DNA from: Firmicutes bacterium TM09-10
GTDB lineage: Bacteria > Bacillota > Clostridia > Lachnospirales > Lachnospiraceae
Length of the DNA stretch: 64,000 bases
Assembly: GCA_003481005.1 (NCBI GenBank)
Contig: QUKC01000017.1
Span: 1 to 64,000 of the forward strand
Reading direction: 5' to 3'
A program made the translations under genes and the position numbers. Positions 58,868 to 64,000 of this stretch are shown here, in pieces. The stretch's first letter is position 1, and each line of letters begins with the position of its first letter. The notes beneath the pieces are model-generated. The model ran no database searches. It was not told the DNA's origin and saw only the letters and a list, made by a program, of their open reading frames with translations.

Positions 58868-60233
58868 TATGAACTTGCCCATGTGGTTTGACGGGCAGAA
58901 CATCAACGAAGCTCTGTTTTGTGAAGAATTTCTGCATGAGCGCAGGATCATCTTCGCAAACGGAGCTTTTTTCACGCCCGATGGTCGAGTGACGGACGAT
59001 CTTCCTCTGCGTGGGGAGATTTACGACAAGCTGAAATTCTGTGCCGTAAACAATATCCCCCGGAAGATCACCAACATTCTGGAAGTGCTGAAACTGGAAG
59101 CGCAAGTGCCGGACTTTCCACCGGAGCAGGATCGGATTCATTTGTCCAACGGTACGCTGCTATTGAACGGCACATTTACCGAGGGCAGACCGGCTATCGT
59201 GCGGAGCCGTTTGCCGGTTGCTTACAATCCCGATGCTACTGCGCCGGTGATCTGGCTGAACTTTCTGGATGGGTTGCTTTACGCCGAGGACATTCCAACT
59301 TTGCAGGAGTTTATCGGCTATTGCCTGATTCCCTCCAACAAGGGGCAGCGCATGATGGTGATTAAAGGCAACGGCGGCGAGGGTAAATCTCAAATCGGTG
59401 CGGTACTGTCTACCATCTTCGGCACGAATATGAAAGACGGCAGCATCGGCAAGATTTCTGAAAACCGCTTCGCCCGTGCCGATTTGGAACACATTCTCCT
59501 GTGCGTGGATGATGATATGCGGATGGAAGCTCTGCGCCAGACCAACTATGTAAAATCCATTGTCACCGCACAGGGCAAGATGGATTTGGAACGCAAAGGC
59601 AAGCAGAGTTATCAGGGTTGGATGTTCGCCCGATTGCTGGCATTCAGCAACGGTGATCTGCAAGCCTTGTATGACCGCAGTGACGGATTTTATCGCAGAC
59701 AGCTTGTGCTGACCACCAAGGAAAAGCCAGTGGACAGAGCTGACGATCCCGACCTTGCGGAGAAGATGAAAGCTGAAGCCGAGGGTATCTTCCTGTGGGC
59801 ATTTGAAGGCTTACAGCGGCTTGTTGCCAACAACTTTAAGTTTACGGAGAGTGAGCGTATCCGGGAAAACCGGGAAGCGGTCAAGCGTGACAACAACAAT
59901 GTCTTTGATTTCATGGATTCCGAGGGATACATCCAGCGTAAAGCGGATGCGTCCATCAGTTCCAAGGATTTCTATGAAATCTACCGGATGTGGTGCGAAG
60001 AAAATTCCCTTGCACCGCTGAAAGCCCGCAGCTTCAGCGACGCCATGATTGCCAATGCCGGGAGATTCAATCTGGAACATTGCAACAATATCACCAACTC
60101 TGCCGGACGGCGGGTTTGGGGATTCATGGGAGTGGAAGCCATTGCACGACCTCATATAAATGGGTTTTACGGAGATTCGCCGTGTACGTACGTACCGGAG
60201 GACATTCCAGAGGAATGGCGGCAGGTCGAGTAA
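58842..60233 (+). CDS. Phage/plasmid primase-helicase, SF3 (P4/D5 type)
   Basis: 463 aa from ATG 58842 (AAGGAGGTG site). D5_N-like region, then SF3 helicase: Walker A VIKGNGGEGKSQIG, Walker B ILLCVDDDM, motif C LAFSNGDL. C-terminal winged region. Unwinds element DNA; pairs with the CHC2 protein. Confidence 0.9.
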   Translation: MAKNRKTPDMNLPMWFDGQNINEALFCEEFLHERRIIFANGAFFTPDGRVTDDLPLRGEIYDKLKFCAVNNIPRKITNILEVLKLEAQVPDFPPEQDRIHLSNGTLLLNGTFTEGRPAIVRSRLPVAYNPDATAPVIWLNFLDGLLYAEDIPTLQEFIGYCLIPSNKGQRMMVIKGNGGEGKSQIGAVLSTIFGTNMKDGSIGKISENRFARADLEHILLCVDDDMRMEALRQTNYVKSIVTAQGKMDLERKGKQSYQGWMFARLLAFSNGDLQALYDRSDGFYRRQLVLTTKEKPVDRADDPDLAEKMKAEAEGIFLWAFEGLQRLVANNFKFTESERIRENREAVKRDNNNVFDFMDSEGYIQRKADASISSKDFYEIYRMWCEENSLAPLKARSFSDAMIANAGRFNLEHCNNITNSAGRRVWGFMGVEAIARPHINGFYGDSPCTYVPEDIPEEWRQVE

Positions 60234-60266
60234 ATCCCATTGCTGGTACGTATGTACGCAGCAAAA

Positions 60267-60356
60267 GAGCGTGAAACGCTCGTTATAGAAACAGCACACA
60301 TCCTCTCGTTCGGGCTGTTTCTATGTCCACAGGCTTTTGAAAAAGTGTCTGTGGAC
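60267..60356. other. Three hairpins upstream of oriT
   Basis: GAGCGT-GAA-ACGCTC (60267-60281), AGAAACAGC (60287-60295) with GCTGTTTCT (60314-60322), and GTCCACAG (60325-60332) with CTGTGGAC (60349-60356). No gene in 60234-60611. They may end the helicase transcript or serve replication or transfer. Confidence 0.55.
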
Positions 60357-60502
60357 ATCGGCTGCAAGAGGAAGTTGACACAGAACAGCTTCATGCAGAC
60401 GGGGCTGACCATGGGAAAAGGCGCAGACATTTTCGCCTTGGTCAGCAGAGGTCACCGCAGTGACCGCATTCCCCCTCGGGAGAGCCCTCGGAGAGCCCAC
60501 GG

Positions 60503-60562
60503 CACTTTGCAGCCAGTATGGATGAAAGTGTCATAGTGGGTTATTACACTTTGAAAAAGTGC
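60503..60562 (+). other. Origin of transfer (pMV158/MobV-type oriT)
   Basis: CACTTT (60503-60508) and AAAGTG (60525-60530) form one inverted repeat, then TAGTGGG (60534-60540) and TTATTACACTTTG, with a second arm pair CACTTTG...AAAGTG (to 60561). The pMV158 nick sequence is TAGTGTG/TTA, so the predicted nick is between 60540 and 60541. It lies 50 bases before the MobV relaxase gene, the standard place. Confidence 0.8.
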
Positions 60563-60611
60563 CTCTCCGTAGTTCTCCGCTGTCTGCAAATCTCAAAGAA
60601 AGGAAACGCCA

Positions 60612-61901
60612 ATGGCAAGAAACGATGGAATAGACCGTACCGTAGCCAGAAATCAGGACTTGGGAAACCCGGCAGATGTGGCAAAGGTACAGGAACACAA
60701 TGAGCGTGAAAAGGACAGCTACAGCAATCAGGACATCGTGCCGGAACGCACTTCTCTGAACGTCCATTTCAAAGCACCCACGGACGATTATGTAAAAATG
60801 TTTGAGCAGATGGAACAAGACGGCGTGATCTCCACCAGAGGTCTGAAACCGGATGCCGTCAAATACGGTGAGTTGGTATTTGATGTGAATTCCGCTTATT
60901 TCTACAATCATGGCGGCTATGAATTTGCGAAACAGTTTTATGCCGATGCCTACAAAGCTGCTGCGGAGATCGTAGGTGGTGAGCAGTATATCCTCTCCGC
61001 TGTGATGCACGCCGATGAGCGCAACCGAGCAATGTCCGAAGCTTTGGGCGAAGATGTGTACCACTACCACCTTCATGTGGTTTATATCCCGGTGGTGGAA
61101 AAGCAGATACTTTGGTCGAAGCGATGCAAGGATGAAGACCTCCGGGGAACCGTTAAGGAGGTCATCACACAGGTCAGCCGCAGTAAGAAATGGGAGTCCA
61201 AGCCGGTGCTTGACGAGGACGGTAATCCAATGTTGAACGCAAGAGGAAAAAAGATTTTGAGGTCATCCTACAGTGTGTTGCAGGATGACTTTTTTCATTT
61301 CATGCGAGTTGCCGGATATACCGATCTGGAGCGTGGAGAACGTGGAAGCACCGAGGAACATCTGACTGTGACCCAGTTCAAGGTGCAGGCAGAACAGCAG
61401 CGGCTGGAAACTGTGGCCGGGCAGGTAGCACAGGCAGAGCAGAGTTTGGAGGATGCCAAAGCTGCCACAGCAAAACAGAAAAAGAAACTGGAATCTTTGC
61501 AAAAGGAAACCAAGGCGGCAAAGACCATTGCGCTGACAGTGCAGGACATTGAAGCAATGGGCAAAAAAGCCACATTCGGAAACAATATCACGCTGACACC
61601 GGATGAATGCGACACACTCAAACGCTATGCGGTCAATGGCATTATCGCCAATGTTGACAACAAGCGTCTGAAAGAAAAACTGGCTTCCGCAGAAAAGACG
61701 GTTTCCATCTGGAAGCAGCGGTATGAAGTGGTAAACGAAAAATATATGGAACTCAAACAGAAAGCCCAACCCTTTCTGGATGCACTGGAAATCGCATCCG
61801 AGAAGGTTCAGGCTTTTATCAATTCTATCCTCATCAGAGGAAAGCAAACACAGGAACACGAACACCCTGCCCGGAAGCGTGGACAGGATATGGAACTTTG
61901 A
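60612..61901 (+). CDS. MobV family relaxase (plasmid mobilization/recombination protein)
   Basis: 429 aa. Motif I HNEREKDSYSNQDI with H29 matches HNxRxxxxYxNxDI, whose His is the nucleophile in pMV158 MobM. Histidine motif HADERN ... YHYHLHVVYIP is the metal site. C-terminal coiled coil (about 255-310) and helical tail. AAAGG site. Nicks oriT and starts transfer; needs another element's conjugation machinery. Confidence 0.93.
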   Translation: MARNDGIDRTVARNQDLGNPADVAKVQEHNEREKDSYSNQDIVPERTSLNVHFKAPTDDYVKMFEQMEQDGVISTRGLKPDAVKYGELVFDVNSAYFYNHGGYEFAKQFYADAYKAAAEIVGGEQYILSAVMHADERNRAMSEALGEDVYHYHLHVVYIPVVEKQILWSKRCKDEDLRGTVKEVITQVSRSKKWESKPVLDEDGNPMLNARGKKILRSSYSVLQDDFFHFMRVAGYTDLERGERGSTEEHLTVTQFKVQAEQQRLETVAGQVAQAEQSLEDAKAATAKQKKKLESLQKETKAAKTIALTVQDIEAMGKKATFGNNITLTPDECDTLKRYAVNGIIANVDNKRLKEKLASAEKTVSIWKQRYEVVNEKYMELKQKAQPFLDALEIASEKVQAFINSILIRGKQTQEHEHPARKRGQDMEL

Positions 61902-61916
61902 TGGAGGAATCGCCTA

Positions 61917-62102
61917 TTGAAGAAATATTATGAGGAAGCGAAATATAATGCGGCATTTGACCGCTGTGTGGATGTTATGAGCCAGATGCTCCAGAAATAT
62001 GGACATCAGGTTTTGGATAAATTGGAACAGGACGCACCGCAGGGAGTGGAGCATTCCGAGGAAAGTAATCAAGCGCAGCTTCTGACGGATAAGGCTGCGT
62101 AA
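61917..62102 (+). CDS. Small acidic protein after relaxase
   Basis: 61 aa, TTG start with GGAGG 8 bases upstream. MKKYYEEAKYNAAFDRCVDV, mostly helical. No family recognised; position suggests a mobilization accessory protein. Confidence 0.65.
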   Translation: MKKYYEEAKYNAAFDRCVDVMSQMLQKYGHQVLDKLEQDAPQGVEHSEESNQAQLLTDKAA

Positions 62103-62114
62103 AATTTGCAATTT

Positions 62115-62163
62115 ACACGTTGCGTATTCGCTATGGCTATGCTATAATGATTACGCAACGTGT
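62115..62163 (+). promoter_or_regulatory. Promoter inside a 12-base inverted repeat (HTH operator)
   Basis: ACACGTTGCGTA (62115-62126) and TACGCAACGTGT (62152-62163) flank TTGCGT (62120-62125), 17 bases, TATAAT (62143-62148). The left arm overlaps the -35 and the right arm covers the start site, a typical repressor layout. Alternatively the arms form a hairpin in the upstream transcript. Drives the HTH gene and the recombinase. Confidence 0.75.
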
Positions 62164-62191
62164 ATTTTTGGCTTTTGTGGAGAAAAGACGG

Positions 62192-62422
62192 ATGGATTGT
62201 AAAAACAGAATTATAAAGTTGCGTGAAAGCACAGGACTGAATCGGAAAGATTTTTGCAAGCTCGTCCATATTCCTTACCGGACTATGACTGAATGGGAAT
62301 TGGACAACCGCCATGCACCGGATTATGTGCTGTGGCTTTTGGAGTATTATATCCGCAACGAGGGACTTATGGTAAAAGGAAGGAATGAGGGAGGTGGAGA
62401 TTCTGAAAAAGAAACAACTTAA
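62192..62422 (+). CDS. Small helix-turn-helix protein
   Basis: 76 aa from ATG 62192 (GGAG site). RIIKLRESTGLNRKDFCKLV, IPYRTMTEWELDNRHAPDYV is an XRE-like HTH. C-terminal tail overlaps the recombinase start by 38 bases. Likely controls its own promoter and the recombinase, or acts as a recombination directionality factor. Confidence 0.8.
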   Translation: MDCKNRIIKLRESTGLNRKDFCKLVHIPYRTMTEWELDNRHAPDYVLWLLEYYIRNEGLMVKGRNEGGGDSEKETT

Positions 62423-64000
62423 ATGCTATCTTTATACAAGAGTGTCCACCTCGATGCAGGTTGACGGATACAGCTTGGATGCCCAGCGTGACAAGCTGCG
62501 GAAGTATGCGGCATACGAGGATATGATCGTTGCCGGGGAGTATTCTGACGAGGGCTTTTCCGGAAAGAACATTCAAGGGCGGCAGGAGTTTCAACGGATG
62601 CTGAATGACATCCAGGACGGCAAAGATGATGTTTCTTATGTGTTGGTCTTTAAGCTGTCCCGATTTGGCAGAAATGCAGCGGACGTTCTGAACTCTTTGC
62701 AACTCATGCAGGATTTCGGTGTCAATCTGATCTGCGTGGAGGATGGCATTGACAGCTCCAAGGATGCAGGAAAGCTGATGATCTCTGTGCTGTCTGCGGT
62801 GGCAGAGATTGAGCGAGAAAATATCCGCACACAGACAATGGCAGGACGGGAGCAAAAGGCTCGTGAAGGCAAATGGAACGGCGGTTTCGCTCCCTATGGA
62901 TACAAACTGGAAAACGGAAACCTTGTCATTGCAGAGGATGAAGTGGAAGTTATCCGAGTAATCTATGATCGTTATATTCATACAAACGAGGGTGTTGCAG
63001 GAGTTGCAAAATATCTGAACCGCAATGGTTATGTAAAGAAACTAAGACAGAATAATACCATTCCGGGATTTTCAAGAGATTTTGTGAAAAATGTATTGTA
63101 CAATCCTGTTTATATGGGAAAGATTGCTTACGGCAGACGAAGAACTGAAAAGAAACAGGGTACAAGAAACGAGATGCACGTGGTTGAGCAGTCGGAGTTT
63201 CCGGTTTATGAAGGACAGCACGAAGCTATCATTTCTGAAGAGGATTGGTATCTGGCACAGGAAAAGCGCAAGATCAATTCCTTTAAGCGGGAAAAGGTCA
63301 ACAATCCAGACCACGCACACATCCTGTCCGGTATCTTGAAATGCCCATGCTGCGGCAAGAGTATGTACGGCAATATCGCCAAGGCACACAGCAAGGACAA
63401 GAAAACACGGTATTATTACTACTGCAAAAATACGGTTACACCCACAGGGCATGAGTGTAGCTTCCGGCTCAATATCGAGCAGACGGAAATCAATAAATTT
63501 GTGGCAAAGATCATTTCCGCTATGGTCAATAATCCCCGATTTGTAGAAGCAATTCAAGCGAAAATCGGAACGGCGGTTGATACAGAGGATATGGAAAAGC
63601 AGATCGCCGTTCTGCAAGGACAGCTAAAGCAAGCCTTTGGAACGAAAAGCCGCTTGGAGCGTCAGATGGATACCTTGGACATCAACGATGCCCACTATGA
63701 CAGAAAAATTTTGGATTTGCAGCGCCGATATGATGAACAGTATGATACGATAGAGGAAATCGAAGTTCAGATTGGCGAATTGCAAAGTCAGATACGCAGC
63801 ATCCAGCAGGAGAAAATCTCCGGCGATAACATTTATCGGCTCTTACTGGCATTTGATGAAGTCTACCATTCCGCAACGGAAGCAGAACAGAAAGAGTTTA
63901 TGAAAGCCTTTATCGAGCGAATTGAGATGTTCCCGGAAAAGAGAAAAGACGGAAGCTGGATAAAGAAGATTGTATTCAATTTCCCTGTGCCTATTGATGG
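62385..64000 (+). CDS. Large serine recombinase (partial, 3' end beyond window)
   Basis: At least 538 aa. Start ATG 62385 chosen (MREVEILKKKQ) with AAAGGAAGG upstream; GTG 62394 is possible. Resolvase domain with catalytic Ser in YTRVSTSMQ (S21), FKLSRFGRNAADVL and ISVLSAVAEIERE; recombinase domain (GYKLENGNLVIAEDEV); zinc ribbon (CPCCGKSMYG ... YYCKN); and the long coiled coil (about 405-490) of TndX/phiC31-type integrases. Expected to integrate and excise the element at rlmD. Confidence 0.94.
   Translation, partial: MREVEILKKKQLKCYLYTRVSTSMQVDGYSLDAQRDKLRKYAAYEDMIVAGEYSDEGFSGKNIQGRQEFQRMLNDIQDGKDDVSYVLVFKLSRFGRNAADVLNSLQLMQDFGVNLICVEDGIDSSKDAGKLMISVLSAVAEIERENIRTQTMAGREQKAREGKWNGGFAPYGYKLENGNLVIAEDEVEVIRVIYDRYIHTNEGVAGVAKYLNRNGYVKKLRQNNTIPGFSRDFVKNVLYNPVYMGKIAYGRRRTEKKQGTRNEMHVVEQSEFPVYEGQHEAIISEEDWYLAQEKRKINSFKREKVNNPDHAHILSGILKCPCCGKSMYGNIAKAHSKDKKTRYYYYCKNTVTPTGHECSFRLNIEQTEINKFVAKIISAMVNNPRFVEAIQAKIGTAVDTEDMEKQIAVLQGQLKQAFGTKSRLERQMDTLDINDAHYDRKILDLQRRYDEQYDTIEEIEVQIGELQSQIRSIQQEKISGDNIYRLLLAFDEVYHSATEAEQKEFMKAFIERIEMFPEKRKDGSWIKKIVFNFPVPID

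Larger units (their letters stand above)
49385..64000 (+). mobile_element. Integrative mobilizable element inserted in rlmD (right end not in window)
   Basis: Supported by the abnormal rlmD tail, element-type genes (DUF6061-like, DUF6076, sigma-like protein, CHC2 primase, SF3 helicase, MobV relaxase, HTH, large serine recombinase) and an oriT. Cargo is an ABC transporter with two-component system and an alpha/beta hydrolase. No type IV secretion genes are visible in 14.6 kb, so it is more likely mobilizable than self-conjugative. More genes may follow beyond the window. Confidence 0.8.

Noticed and set aside
60240..60536. 98-codon frame in the oriT leader
   Set aside because: Runs through three hairpins and the oriT arm, has no ribosome site and no family resemblance.
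1..64000. tRNA, rRNA or CRISPR array
   Set aside because: No cloverleaf, rRNA segment or regularly spaced direct repeats with unique spacers were found; the short repeats present are palindromic intergenic elements or tandem operators.

Overview
The window looks like a chromosomal segment of an anaerobic gut Firmicute, most likely Lachnospiraceae (Blautia/Mediterraneibacter-like). This is inferred from moderate GC, strong AGGAGG-type ribosome sites, split transketolase, the long Firmicute GalT, YhaM, MutS2, RsiV/SigV-type regulation and the gene families present. No rRNA, tRNA or CRISPR array was seen.

Layout. 1-4.0 kb: tail of an unknown gene, a hairpin cluster, then on the minus strand an Na+-coupled amino-acid transporter, xpt and a clade-3-like catalase whose distal asparagine position is leucine. 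4.1-8.5 kb: a membrane-anchored Mrr-like nuclease and an ABC ATPase/FtsX permease pair with a long coiled coil. 8.5-18 kb: a DUF885 peptidase-like protein, split transketolase plus rpe, a large double-transglutaminase-fold protein and oleate hydratase. 18.3-23.1 kb: a NUDIX/2-hydroxyacid-dehydrogenase fusion, an AraC regulator, a SigV/RsiV-like sigma/anti-sigma pair with an ECF-type promoter, and an XRE regulator facing tandem palindromic repeats. 23.1-29.4 kb is accessory: a nuclease-transposase relic, a highly asymmetric heterodimeric ABC exporter, two paralogous small membrane proteins, tiny ORFs, repeats and structured intergenic DNA. 29.4-49.4 kb is mostly housekeeping: galKT, a possible small RNA, B12-type radical SAM, nth, an exonuclease, VanW, an AIR-synthase-like protein, an Lrp/aminotransferase pair, trmL, a two-component system, mutS2, an HtrA-like pseudoprotease, yhaM and rlmD.

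From about 49.4 kb to the right edge lies an integrative mobilizable element inserted in the 3' end of rlmD. The methyltransferase carries an extra ~90-residue tail after its normal C-terminal motif. The element holds a small DUF6061-like gene; an ABC transporter with its own two-component system and a terminator-like hairpin between them; a sigma-like regulator; an alpha/beta hydrolase; a DUF6076 protein; CHC2 primase and SF3 helicase; an oriT with a recognisable pMV158/MobV-type nick sequence; a MobV relaxase; an HTH protein; and a large serine recombinase that runs off the window. The right junction is not visible.

The most interesting items are the rlmD-targeting element with its oriT, the catalase and HtrA homologues lacking catalytic residues, the complementary degeneracy of the ABC exporter halves, the NUDIX-dehydrogenase fusion, the candidate small RNA after galT, and hairpin elements recurring in intergenic leaders. 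All functional calls are from reading the sequence; no database search was run.
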